Both the position numbers and the translations under genes were made by a program. From contig JAPLKL010000008.1 of assembly GCA_026388095.1 (NCBI GenBank), positions 1 through 64,000 on the forward strand: a stretch of DNA of 64,000 bases. The letters are read 5' to 3'. The stretch's first letter is position 1. Each line of letters begins with the position of its first letter. The notes beneath the pieces are model-generated. The model ran no database searches, had not been told where the DNA came from, and worked only from the letters and a program-made list of their open reading frames with translations. Of this stretch, positions 1 through 8,568 are shown piece after piece. Source of the DNA: Elusimicrobiota bacterium (GTDB lineage: Bacteria > Elusimicrobiota > Elusimicrobia > UBA1565 > UBA9628).

Positions 1-1
1 G

Positions 2-310
2 AAGGGCCGCGTGGCCGAGGTGACCGCCTACATCGGAGACTTGAGGGGCGCCCAGGAGAGATACGCTCTGCGGGCCCAGAACTACACCGCCGACGCCAAC
101 CTGCTCGACGTCACGGTCCCGGCCTTCAAGTACTTCAGCAACGCCGCGTCCATGACCGGCGGGAGCCAGACCGCCGGCTGGGCCGTCACCTTCACCCGCA
201 GCGCGGGCGCACCGACCGCGTACAGCCAATACACGGTCACCTTCAACTCGCTGACCGGGAACTACAGCTCCAGCAACGCCAGCGCCATCAACGACCTGCT
301 GCCGCAGTAG
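2..310 (+). CDS. Type IV pilin-like protein, C-terminal part (5' end outside window)
   Basis: The reading frame is open from the first bases of the window, so this is the 3' end of a longer gene. The visible residues (GRVAEVTAYIGDLRGAQERY, then a Gly/Ser/Thr/Asn-rich globular part ending DLLPQ) look like the alpha-helical spine and beta domain of a short type IV pilin or pseudopilin. The N-terminal prepilin cleavage motif would lie upstream and cannot be checked. A second complete pilin gene lies at 36606-37034. Role, by family: a subunit of a pilus or type II secretion pseudopilus, assembled in the inner membrane. Assignment rests on the helix and size only. Confidence 0.6.
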   Translation, partial: KGRVAEVTAYIGDLRGAQERYALRAQNYTADANLLDVTVPAFKYFSNAASMTGGSQTAGWAVTFTRSAGAPTAYSQYTVTFNSLTGNYSSSNASAINDLLPQ

Positions 311-346
311 GCGAAGGCGGACGTCGGTCGCAGTCGGCGACGGGAT

Positions 347-384
347 CGCCAGGGGACGCCGGCCCCCCTGGCGGTCTCTTCTTA
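347..384. terminator. Terminator between convergent genes
   Basis: A 9-bp perfect stem (CGCCAGGGG at 347-355, CCCCTGGCG at 365-373) is followed by a pyrimidine-rich tract TCTCTTCTT. It lies between the pilin gene and the convergent aminotransferase gene, so it probably serves the pilin mRNA and may act in both directions. Confidence 0.7.
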
Positions 385-388
385 ATAC

Positions 389-1714
389 CTAGGCCGCGAA
401 CCTCTCCAGGCCCGACTCCAGCACCGCCAGGCCCTCTTCGAGCTGGCCGTCCGTGATGACCAAAGGCATGAGCAGGCGGATGACGTTCCCGTAAGTCCCC
501 GCGCTCATGAGGATGAGGCCCCGCTCATAAGAGTGCCGGATGACGGCCGCCACGGCCTCCTGGTCCGGCTCCTTGGTCCGGCGGTCCTTGACCAGCTCCA
601 AGGCCTGCAGCGCGCCCAAGCCCCTGACGTCGCCCACGCCCGGGAAGCGCCGGAAAGCCGCCAGGCGCTTGGGCAGATCCTCGGCCAGAGCCCGGGCTCG
701 GCCGGGCAGATCCCCCTTTTCGAACAGCTCCAGCACGGCCAGGGCCGCGGCGCAGGACACCGGGTTGCCGCCGAAGGTCCCGCCGATGGCGCCCACGCCG
801 GGCGCGTCCATGAGCTCGGCGCGGCCCACCACGGCCGAGATGGGCATGCCGCCGCCCAGGCCCTTGGCCAAAGTCATCAGGTCCGGGACCACGCCCGACT
901 GCGCGCAGGCGAACAGCCCGCCCGCGCGGCCGAAGCCCGTCTGCACCTCGTCGGCGATGAACACGACCTTATGCTCCGTGCAGAAGTCCCGCAGCCTGCG
1001 CAAAAAAGGCGCGGGCGCGGGCACGAAGCCCCCCTCGCCCAGGACCGGCTCTATGATGAGGGCGGCGACCTGGTCCGGCCCCACGCCGCGCACCACGGCC
1101 TCGAAAGCGGCGAAGCACTCCGCCGAGACCCGCTCCGGGTCGTCGGTCGAGGGCCAGCGGTAGCAGTAAGGGAAGGGGGCCCGCACCACGCCCGGGTTGA
1201 ACGGCCCGAAGCCCAGCTTGTAGGGCTTCTCCTTGGCGGTCAAGGTCATGGCCATGTAGGTCCGGCCGTGGAAGCCGTGTTCGAAGCAGACTACCGTGGG
1301 CCGGCCCGTGGCCGCGCGCGCGATCTTGACCGCGTTCTCCACGGCCTCGGCCCCGCTGTTGGCCAAAAAGGACTTCTTGGGGAAGTCCCCGGGGGCCAGG
1401 CGGTTCAGGGCCGCGCAGAGCCGCACGTAGCCCTCGTAGGGCGTGACGTGGAAGCAGGCGTGCAGGAAGTCCCGGCTCTGCCCCCGCACGGCCTCGGCCA
1501 CGGGCGCGGCCAGGTGGCCCGCGTTGAGGACGGCCAGGCCTGCCGCGAAATCGATGAAGCGGTTGCCGTCCACGTCCTCCAGGACCGCGCCCTCGCCCCG
1601 CGCGATGAACACGGGCGTCACATGGAAAGGGCCGCGCGCCACCGCGGCCTGGCGCTCGGCCATCAGGGCCCGGCTGCGCGGGCCCGGCACCTCGGTCTTC
1701 AAGCGGATGGTCAA
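389..1714 (-). CDS. gabT: Class III pyridoxal-phosphate aminotransferase (4-aminobutyrate aminotransferase-like)
   Basis: A 441-residue class III (ornithine/GABA type) aminotransferase. It shows the fold-type I features: the phosphate-loop region NSGAEAVENA (about 119-128), DEVQTGFGR (about 255-263) with the Asp that contacts the PLP ring nitrogen, and the Schiff-base lysine in TLAKGLGGGMP (K284). By family it transfers an amino group from 4-aminobutyrate or a similar omega-amine to 2-oxoglutarate in the cytoplasm. Substrate cannot be fixed from sequence; 5-aminovalerate, ornithine or acetylornithine activity is possible. It stands alone, divergent from the secreted-protein gene at 1863, with no neighbouring succinate-semialdehyde dehydrogenase gene. 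The length is normal for the family. Confidence 0.85.
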   Translation of the reverse strand: MTIRLKTEVPGPRSRALMAERQAAVARGPFHVTPVFIARGEGAVLEDVDGNRFIDFAAGLAVLNAGHLAAPVAEAVRGQSRDFLHACFHVTPYEGYVRLCAALNRLAPGDFPKKSFLANSGAEAVENAVKIARAATGRPTVVCFEHGFHGRTYMAMTLTAKEKPYKLGFGPFNPGVVRAPFPYCYRWPSTDDPERVSAECFAAFEAVVRGVGPDQVAALIIEPVLGEGGFVPAPAPFLRRLRDFCTEHKVVFIADEVQTGFGRAGGLFACAQSGVVPDLMTLAKGLGGGMPISAVVGRAELMDAPGVGAIGGTFGGNPVSCAAALAVLELFEKGDLPGRARALAEDLPKRLAAFRRFPGVGDVRGLGALQALELVKDRRTKEPDQEAVAAVIRHSYERGLILMSAGTYGNVIRLLMPLVITDGQLEEGLAVLESGLERFAA

Positions 1715-1762
1715 GTTCGCACCTCGACCGGCATGATACCAAACGCATAGGCCCAGGCATAG

Positions 1763-1796
1763 CCCGAAAGGCCCACCCGCGTCTGGGCCTTTCGGG
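1763..1796. terminator. 13-bp inverted repeat in divergent gap
   Basis: CCCGAAAGGCCCA (1763-1775) and TGGGCCTTTCGGG (1784-1796) are perfect complements around an 8-base loop, followed by ATTCTTTT. It looks like a rho-independent terminator, but it sits upstream of both divergent genes, so it may instead be an operator or an attenuator in the leader of the gene at 1863. Confidence 0.45.
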
Positions 1797-1862
1797 ATTC
1801 TTTTGTGCTAGAATATTTCCAGTGTGTCGGGCCTCGCGGAGGCCCCGGAGGAAACAAGAGGA

Positions 1863-2816
1863 ATGAAAGTGAATGGCGTTGTGGCATCCCTGGCGGCGGC
1901 GGCCTTCGGGCTGACGCTGGCCACCCCCCCAGCCGCAAGAGCCGAGTCATCGGGCCTCAACTTCGATCAAGGCGTCAGCGCGTCCGATATCCTCAAGCAG
2001 GCCAAGGCGCAGACCGCGCAGGACAAGTCCGTCATCGCTCCCGCGTACATCGGCTCCACGCGCTACGACCGGGACTGCCGGACCGTGACCTTCAGCCCCA
2101 CGGACCAGCCGGCCTCGGGCCAGATTGACCTGCGCTCGACCGAGTGGATCACCGAGTGCAACAACACCGGCGGCGGCACCTATCCCGGCCCCGGCGGACA
2201 TCCGATACCGGTGCCGCCCCAGCAGAACTGCTGGGAACGCCCGGGCTACTCCTACAGCGGCCAGGCCCAGATCATGCTGCGCGACCGCCTGCAGCTCTTC
2301 CCCTGGGAGTACGACAAGTTCGAGGTCTGCCTGGAAGGCCCGTGGTACAGCCTCTACACGATCGACGCGGCCTATGAGTACAAGATGGTGCAGGGCGGCA
2401 ACCGCGACGGCGACTTCATCCTGGCCCCTCTCAAGAAGAAGGCCATGAAGCCGGACCCGGCCGGCATCGTCGCGCAAGGCCTCTCCGCGAACATGATCCT
2501 CTCGCTCAAGGACAAATGGGCCTCCTACTACCAGGGAGAGCAGACCGTCTTGAAGGTCGAACTGCGCAAAGAGGTCTCTTTCTGGCCCGACCAGACGGTG
2601 CTGGACAAGGAGATCTCCGTGGCCCCGGCCGACGCCTACACTGTGGACCTCATGGCCTACGCCAAGGAGTTCTCGCAGAAACTCGAGCCGGGCAAGAAGT
2701 ACTACGTGCGCTACGCCTTCAAGAGGATCGGCAGCATATCCAAGCCTGACCTCATGAAGGTCGGCGACACCGACAAGGTCCCCTATCAGCCCGCGACCTT
2801 GGCGGCCGCCTACTGA
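1863..2816 (+). CDS. Secreted protein of unknown function
   Basis: I do not recognise this 317-residue family. The start at 1863 is chosen because it gives a classical signal peptide (MKVNGVVASLAAAAFGLTL, then ATPPAARA|ES) after a purine-rich RBS region (GGAGGAAACAAGAGGA); the frame is open further upstream but without a signal. The mature protein has a Cys-containing middle part (RDCRTV, ITECNNTGGG, QNCWERPG, FEVCLEGPW) that may form disulfides, and a C-terminal half rich in beta-strand patterns ending in YYVRYAFKRIG. It is therefore probably periplasmic or outer-surface. It is transcribed alone and closes with the hairpin at 2832-2864. Confidence 0.75.
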   Translation: MKVNGVVASLAAAAFGLTLATPPAARAESSGLNFDQGVSASDILKQAKAQTAQDKSVIAPAYIGSTRYDRDCRTVTFSPTDQPASGQIDLRSTEWITECNNTGGGTYPGPGGHPIPVPPQQNCWERPGYSYSGQAQIMLRDRLQLFPWEYDKFEVCLEGPWYSLYTIDAAYEYKMVQGGNRDGDFILAPLKKKAMKPDPAGIVAQGLSANMILSLKDKWASYYQGEQTVLKVELRKEVSFWPDQTVLDKEISVAPADAYTVDLMAYAKEFSQKLEPGKKYYVRYAFKRIGSISKPDLMKVGDTDKVPYQPATLAAAY

Positions 2817-2831
2817 GGGAGCGCATGACGA

Positions 2832-2864
2832 GGAGACCCCCTGGCCGCGGCCGGGGGGTCCTCC
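2832..2864. terminator. GC-rich terminator hairpin
   Basis: GGAGACCCCCTGGCC and GGCCGGGGGGTCCTCC form a long near-perfect stem just after the secreted-protein gene. Only a short TT follows, so termination is likely but not textbook. Confidence 0.6.
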
Positions 2865-2901
2865 TTGACGGCCCCGCGATTTGTTGCTACCCTAACCACC
2901 C

Positions 2902-3303
2902 ATGGCGCACATCATGGTCGTCGACGACGACCGAGGCATCGTCAGCCTGATCAAGACGCTCCTGAACAAAGCCGGCCACCGCGTCACCACGAGCGGCTCC
3001 GGCCAGGACGCGCTCAAGAAGCTCGGGATGGAGCCCGATGCCCCGTCGGCGGAGCTGCCCGACCTGCTCCTGCTGGACATCATGATGCCCGAGGTGGACG
3101 GCTACAAGGTGGGGACCGTGATCCGCGAGCGCGAGCGGACCCGCGGCATCCCGATCGTGGTCGTCTCCGCCCTCCGGGACCTGAGCCCGATCTTCAACGC
3201 CACCGTCAAGGTCGAGGGGTTCCTGACCAAGCCTTTCGCCCCCGAGGACCTGCTCGCCCTCGTCGCGAAGATCCTCGCCGCCAAGGACGCGCGCAAGGAT
3301 TAG
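2902..3303 (+). CDS. Single-domain response regulator (CheY-like receiver)
   Basis: A 133-residue stand-alone receiver domain. The acidic pocket (VVDDD, residues 6-10), phospho-acceptor aspartate (LLLLDIMMPEVDG, D59), switch serine (VVVSAL, S89) and conserved lysine (FLTKPF, K110) are all present, so it should be phosphorylatable. There is no output domain, so it acts through protein-protein contacts, as CheY or a phosphorelay intermediate does. A loop of about eight extra residues (MEPDAPSAEL) precedes beta-3. No histidine kinase gene is next to it, so the partner is unknown. Confidence 0.9.
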   Translation: MAHIMVVDDDRGIVSLIKTLLNKAGHRVTTSGSGQDALKKLGMEPDAPSAELPDLLLLDIMMPEVDGYKVGTVIRERERTRGIPIVVVSALRDLSPIFNATVKVEGFLTKPFAPEDLLALVAKILAAKDARKD

Positions 3304-3307
3304 CGGC

Positions 3308-3862
3308 TCAGCTGTTCCAGTTGTCGTGGACGCAAAGATAGGGGACCGGCACTTCCACGACCCGGCGCGAGCGCAGCCAGACGTCCAGACGGTCCTTCAC
3401 GGGATTCAGAGCCAGCAGGGAATCCCTGAGCCCCGGGGAGAGCAGCACCGGATGCCCTCGGCGCCCCCCCTGGACCGGGACCACAGCCTCGGCCCCGCCC
3501 TCAGCCGCGCGCTCCGCCAGCAAGCGGAACAGCTCTGGCTCCCAGACCCGCATGTCCACGTGATAAAGGAAGGTCCAGCGCTCCAGGGGCAGGGCGCGCG
3601 CCAAGGCCAGGATCGCAGCCAAAGCCGGAGCTTCCGGGTCCACCGGCACCCAGACCGCGCGGGGCTCCAAGATCCGGCAGCGCTGCAGCCAGCTTTCCTG
3701 GATGGAGACAGCCACGTTCTCCAGGGGCAGGACCAGGCCCAGGAACTCCAGTTGCCGCTCCAAAAGCGGCTTGCCCTCCCAGTCCCGCCAAGCCTTGGGG
3801 CCCCCGGCCCGGCGGCCGCGGCCCGCGGCCAATAGGTAAGCCTGGCAGGCAGGCCCGTCCAC
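3308..3862 (-). CDS. MobA-like nucleotidyltransferase
   Basis: A 184-residue Rossmann-like NTP transferase. The N-terminal nucleotide-binding signature LLAAGRGRRAGGPKAW (10-25) matches the LAAGxSxRxGxxK loop of molybdenum-cofactor cytidylyl/guanylyltransferases and sugar nucleotidyltransferases. YHVDMRVWEP supplies the metal-binding Asp, and RGHPVLLS is the typical G-H-P segment of MocA-type enzymes. By family it may transfer CMP or GMP to molybdopterin; no molybdenum-cofactor genes are nearby, so the substrate is open. The start is a GTG that overlaps the mscS stop codon by one base, indicating co-transcription and translational coupling. Confidence 0.75.
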   Translation of the reverse strand: MDGPACQAYLLAAGRGRRAGGPKAWRDWEGKPLLERQLEFLGLVLPLENVAVSIQESWLQRCRILEPRAVWVPVDPEAPALAAILALARALPLERWTFLYHVDMRVWEPELFRLLAERAAEGGAEAVVPVQGGRRGHPVLLSPGLRDSLLALNPVKDRLDVWLRSRRVVEVPVPYLCVHDNWNS

Positions 3863-4923
3863 TAGATCAGGGGAGCGCCCGCTCCAGGCGCTTGATGGAA
3901 CACGGTGGCGGGCATGGCGAAGGCGATCTTCTCCTTGCGGAAGGCGTCGAGGATGCCCAAGTGGATGGCCTGGTTGACGTCCATGTAGACCGTATAGTCC
4001 GGGCCCGTCACATAGTAGACCGCCTCGAAGGAGAAGCCGGTCTCGCCGAAGGAGCTCAGGTGCGCCCGGTCGAACCGCGCCTTGGACTGGGCCGAGATCG
4101 CGGCCTTGAGGAGGGCCGGGACCTTGGCGACCTGCTCCGCCGTCGTCGTGTAGGGCACGCCCACCTTGAAGGCGATGCGCCGCTCGCGCAGCAGGCGGAA
4201 GTTCTGGATCTCCGAGGAGGTCAGCTTGGAGTTGGCCACGATGAGCATCTCGCCGGAGAGGGCGCGCACCCGGGTGGTCTTGATGCCGATGTGCTCGACC
4301 GTGCCCTGCTTGTCTCCCACCACGATGAAGTCCCCGACCACGAAGGGCCGGTCCAGGTAGATGGCCAGGGCGCTGAACAGGTCGCCCAGCACGGCCTGCG
4401 CGGCCAGGGCCACGGCCACGCCGCCGATGCCCAGGCCCGCGAGCATGGAGCTCACGTTGAAGCCCAGGTTGCTCAGCACGAAGAGCACGGCCACGACCCA
4501 GAGCAGGCCGCTGATGAGGTAGCTCAGGTTGCGCGCCGTGCCCTTGTCCGCCTCCGCGCCGCGGCCCTGGGCGCAGAGCATCTTGCGGATGGAATAATCG
4601 GCCCCGACGCGCAGCCAGGTCAAAGCCCGATAGGTGAGGGCCATGAGCAGGACGGCGTGCAGGAGATGCTCGGCCCGCGCAGGCAGGTCCAGATGCCGGG
4701 TGGCGGTCCAGAGGGCGACCAGCACGACCTCGGGCAGGCGGATCAGCTCCAGGAGGTCGACGAGCAAGTCGTCGAGGTCGGTCTCGGTCCTCGCGGCCAA
4801 GGCCCGCAGGCGTGCGATCACCACCTTGCGCACGATGGAGAAAGCGACGAGTATGCCGAGGAAGGTGCCTGCGCTGACCAGGTACTCCCAGACGCTGTTG
4901 CCGAGGATCTCGCGTTCGAGCAT
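3862..4923 (-). CDS. mscS: Small-conductance mechanosensitive channel (MscS family)
   Basis: The family signature is clear: the pore helix LAGLGIGGVAVALAAQAVLG with alternating Gly/Ala, followed by the beta domain DRPFVVGDFIVVGDKQGTVE and IGIKTTRVR. Three to four further hydrophobic helices lie N-terminal. I start at MLEREILG (4923, 353 residues) because the longer frame, to 5091, would run through the 33-bp inverted repeat and into ahcY and has no homology-like content. Function: an inner-membrane channel that opens on membrane tension and releases solutes during osmotic downshock. It precedes the nucleotidyltransferase gene in a two-gene unit. Confidence 0.9.
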   Translation of the reverse strand: MLEREILGNSVWEYLVSAGTFLGILVAFSIVRKVVIARLRALAARTETDLDDLLVDLLELIRLPEVVLVALWTATRHLDLPARAEHLLHAVLLMALTYRALTWLRVGADYSIRKMLCAQGRGAEADKGTARNLSYLISGLLWVVAVLFVLSNLGFNVSSMLAGLGIGGVAVALAAQAVLGDLFSALAIYLDRPFVVGDFIVVGDKQGTVEHIGIKTTRVRALSGEMLIVANSKLTSSEIQNFRLLRERRIAFKVGVPYTTTAEQVAKVPALLKAAISAQSKARFDRAHLSSFGETGFSFEAVYYVTGPDYTVYMDVNQAIHLGILDAFRKEKIAFAMPATVFHQAPGAGAPLI

Positions 4924-4944
4924 TCTGTGATGATAATGGATATC

Positions 4945-5029
4945 GGTGCCGGTGGTCAACTTTGTCAACTTCTCAACTTGTTGGTTGGTTGGGAAAGTTG
5001 ATAAGTCAAGAAAGTCGACCACCGGCACC
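4945..5029. repeat. 33-bp imperfect inverted repeat between mscS and ahcY
   Basis: The arms 4945-4977 and 4997-5029 pair at 28 of 33 positions; the outer 13 bases (GGTGCCGGTGGTC and its complement) are perfect. The 19-base centre holds TTGGTTGGTTGGG. The right arm ends 20 bases before a TATAAT box (5050-5055) that serves ahcY, so the structure covers the -35 region. It could be an operator, a cruciform or the relic of a small inverted-repeat element. It does not resemble the SAH riboswitch core that I know. Confidence 0.75.
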
Positions 5030-5084
5030 ATCAAGGGGGCCAAAAAAGGTATAATCATGGAACTTCCGACGGAGAAAGAGGATA

Positions 5085-6431
<1,347 letters not shown>

Positions 6432-6488
6432 CCCCTGATACGGAGAATCATCCGCCGCATCTTCGGTAAGAAGGCTCAGGCCGAGCCG

Positions 6489-7844
6489 GTGCAGAAGCAC
6501 GCGCCGGCTCACGCCCACCCGCACGCGCAGGCTCCGGCGCATGTGCACGCTCACAAGCCCGCCCCCGCGATCCATCAGACGGGGCCTTTCGCGGAGTTCG
6601 GCCTCCTGCCCGAGCTCTACCAGGGCGTGCAGGCCCTGGGCTTCACGGAGCCGACGCCCATCCAGGCGCAGGCGCTGCCGCAGGCCCTCAAGGGCAAGGA
6701 CGTGCTGGGCTCGGCGATGACGGGCAGCGGCAAGACCATGGCTTTCGTGCTGCCTCTGCTGCAGAAGCTGATCCTCTCGCGCAGGGCCAGGCCGGCCGGC
6801 CAGCAGACCAAGGGGCGCAGCACCGAGTATCCAGTGCGGGCCCTGGTGCTGGTGCCGACGCGCGAGCTGGCGACGCAGGTGGAAGAGGCGGTGCGCCAGT
6901 TCTCCCGCTTCACGCAGGCGCGTTGCGTGCTGATCATCGGCGGGGCCTCCTTCCACGAGCAGTTGCAGGGCCTGCGCAAGGGCGCCGACATCGTGGTGGC
7001 CACCCCCGGGCGGCTGTTGGACCATTACGGGCGGCGGCAGATCCGGCTCGACACGGTGGAAGTGGCGGTTCTCGACGAGGCCGACCGGATGCTGGACATG
7101 GGCTTCATGCCCGACATCCGGCGCATCATGCAGGCCCTGCCCAAGCAGCGCCAGACGCACATGTTCTCGGCCACCATCCCGCCGGAAGTGGCGCGCGTGG
7201 TCAATGAGTTCATGCGCGAGCCGGTGCGCATCGCCATCGACGCGGACAACACGCCGGCCTCGGGCATCACCCAGGCCCTCTACCCGATCAACGCGGGCGA
7301 GAAGTTCGAGCTGCTGCACTTCATCCTCAAGAAGACCAAGATCAAGTCGGCCGTCATCTTCACCCGCACCCGGTCCCGCGCCGAACAGGTGACGCGCTAC
7401 CTGGAGGTGCGCGGCGTGAAAGTGGTCGCCTTGCACTCGGACAAGACCCAGGCCCAGCGCGACAACGCGATGGAGGGCTTCCGGGAGCAGAAGCACCAGA
7501 TCCTGGTGGCCACGGACATCGCGGCCCGCGGCCTGGACGTGCGGCACATCAGCCACGTGATCAACTTCGACGTGCCCCTGCACGCGGAGGACTACGTGCA
7601 CCGGGTGGGGCGCACGGGACGGGTCTTCGCCGCGGGCGACGCCATCACGCTCATGGCCCTCGATGAGGAGCGCTTCGTGGCGGCCATCGAGAGGCTCATC
7701 GGCACGCCCATCCCGCGCCTGGCCTTCCCGGAGTTCCCCTATAAGGTGCCGCCGCAGATGAAGGCCTACAAGGAGCCCATGGCCCAGCGGTTCAAGTTCC
7801 GCCGCCGCATCGCCCGCTCCAGCAGCCACCGCTTCCGCCGCTAG
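6489..7844 (+). CDS. DEAD-box ATP-dependent RNA helicase (RhlE/RhlB type) with His-rich N-terminus
   Basis: A 451-residue helicase with all core motifs: Q motif (GFTEPTPIQAQALP), Walker A AMTGSGKT (76-83), PTRELA, TPGR, DEAD (196-199), SAT (227-229), ATDIAARGLD and HRVGRTGR (371-378). It should unwind short RNA duplexes in ribosome assembly or mRNA decay. The first 30 residues are unusual: eight His among Ala/Pro. The GTG at 6489 is the first standard start, but the frame is open upstream and reads IRRIFGKKAQAEP directly after GGAGA (6442-6446), with ATC codons at 6447 and 6450. The true start may therefore be a non-standard AUC, adding up to 14 residues. Confidence 0.93.
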   Translation: MQKHAPAHAHPHAQAPAHVHAHKPAPAIHQTGPFAEFGLLPELYQGVQALGFTEPTPIQAQALPQALKGKDVLGSAMTGSGKTMAFVLPLLQKLILSRRARPAGQQTKGRSTEYPVRALVLVPTRELATQVEEAVRQFSRFTQARCVLIIGGASFHEQLQGLRKGADIVVATPGRLLDHYGRRQIRLDTVEVAVLDEADRMLDMGFMPDIRRIMQALPKQRQTHMFSATIPPEVARVVNEFMREPVRIAIDADNTPASGITQALYPINAGEKFELLHFILKKTKIKSAVIFTRTRSRAEQVTRYLEVRGVKVVALHSDKTQAQRDNAMEGFREQKHQILVATDIAARGLDVRHISHVINFDVPLHAEDYVHRVGRTGRVFAAGDAITLMALDEERFVAAIERLIGTPIPRLAFPEFPYKVPPQMKAYKEPMAQRFKFRRRIARSSSHRFRR

Positions 7845-7929
7845 GCGGACTCCGGACCTGCGGACCCACCCCGCGCCGGGCCCTTCGCCGCTCCCCCGGG
7901 CCCCGCTCCGGCCCCATACTACCCTGAGT

Positions 7930-8160
7930 ATGGTTCCCTTGGCGGTTCTGCTCTTCTTCGGACTCTCGGCCAGTGCCCGGGCGCAGCTGGATTTCAACGA
8001 CCCCCGGGCCCTGGAAGACCTCGTTCACCAGGCCGCCCGGCTGGCCTGGGCCAAGGACGGAGGCTGGGCCGAGTTCCTCAAGTGGCTCTCGGCCGTCCTC
8101 CCGGACTGCCCCGCCCCGAAGCTCCCCGGCAAGGGCAAAGACAAGAGCGTCGGAATCTAG
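7930..8160 (+). CDS. Small secreted protein, unknown
   Basis: This 76-residue ORF starts with a convincing signal peptide (VPLAVLLFFGLSASARAQ). The remaining 55 or so residues contain an amphipathic, Trp-rich part (WAKDGGWAEFLKWL) and a basic tail (KLPGKGKDKS). It has the high GC of the neighbouring chromosomal genes and ends exactly where the low-GC cassette region begins, so it belongs to the host side of that boundary. No clear RBS or homologous family is recognised. It could be a short periplasmic peptide. Confidence 0.5.
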   Translation: MVPLAVLLFFGLSASARAQLDFNDPRALEDLVHQAARLAWAKDGGWAEFLKWLSAVLPDCPAPKLPGKGKDKSVGI

Positions 8161-8261
8161 ACTAGGGCTTCTGCATTGCCGTCATACAAAAGGCCGTCCA
8201 AGCCGGCGGCTTCGCGCAAAGTGGAAAAGCAATTCCACCTTGCCTGAGCTAGGCTTCTAAA

Positions 8262-8328
8262 GTAGAATTTGAGTGCAAGAGTCCTCTCGACCTGCTACAA
8301 CACTGGTCAGCAGACTCTTATGTTCTAC
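8262..8328 (+). other. Weak attC-like site (cassette boundary)
   Basis: A 67-base imperfect palindrome: GTAGAA / TTCTAC at the ends, AAGAGTC / GACTCTT inside, and GACC / GGTC around the loop. Its last seven bases, GTTCTAC (8322-8328), are the exact complement of GTAGAAC, which begins the next attC site at 8448. That relation is expected for the two ends of one integron cassette. The spacing of its boxes is asymmetric, so it may be a degenerate site. Confidence 0.4.
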
Positions 8329-8544
8329 AGAGCTGGGTCAAAGGACATTTCGAGAATTAGGGAACGGTGTTCGAAAGGTTGAAGAGCAAGATCAACAACG
8401 GACAACAGGTCGAGAATTGGAAAACGGACTTCGAGCGTTAAGGGCCTGTAGAACATCGGGTATTGCGGTCGCGCGCAAGCGCGGAATACCAACGTGTGGC
8501 GGGCCTTTGCGGCACGCGCTTAGCGCGCGCCGCAAACCCCAACG
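8323..8544 (+). other. Short cassette without convincing gene
   Basis: The 222 bases between the cut points of the weak site and attC1 behave as one cassette. They hold an imperfect direct repeat of about 29 bases (starting TCGAGAATT at about 8348 and again at about 8410). One frame runs through, but it also crosses both attC-like sites, so I do not call it a gene. The content is markedly lower in GC than the flanking chromosome. Confidence 0.4.
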
Positions 8545-8550
8545 TTATGC
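8448..8550 (+). other. attC-like integron recombination site 1
   Basis: A 103-base imperfect palindrome. The R'' box is GTAGAAC and the R' box GTTATGC. After R'' comes ATCGGGTATTGCGG, which pairs with CCGCAAACCCCAAC before R', leaving the small mismatches and unpaired bases typical of attC hairpins. The centre is a GC-rich stem (GCGCGCAAGCGCGG). GTTATGC is a variant found in Vibrio-type attC sites. The cut point is expected between G and TT at 8544/8545. Confidence 0.75.
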
Positions 8551-8568
8551 GTATTTGAAAATCAGACA

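Noticed and set aside
533-1750. 405-codon ORF antisense to the aminotransferase gene
   Set aside because: It is a GC-driven open frame opposite a clear class III aminotransferase and has no domain-like sequence.
4945-5084. SAH riboswitch upstream of ahcY
   Set aside because: The conserved riboswitch core that I know is not present; only a simple long hairpin is seen.
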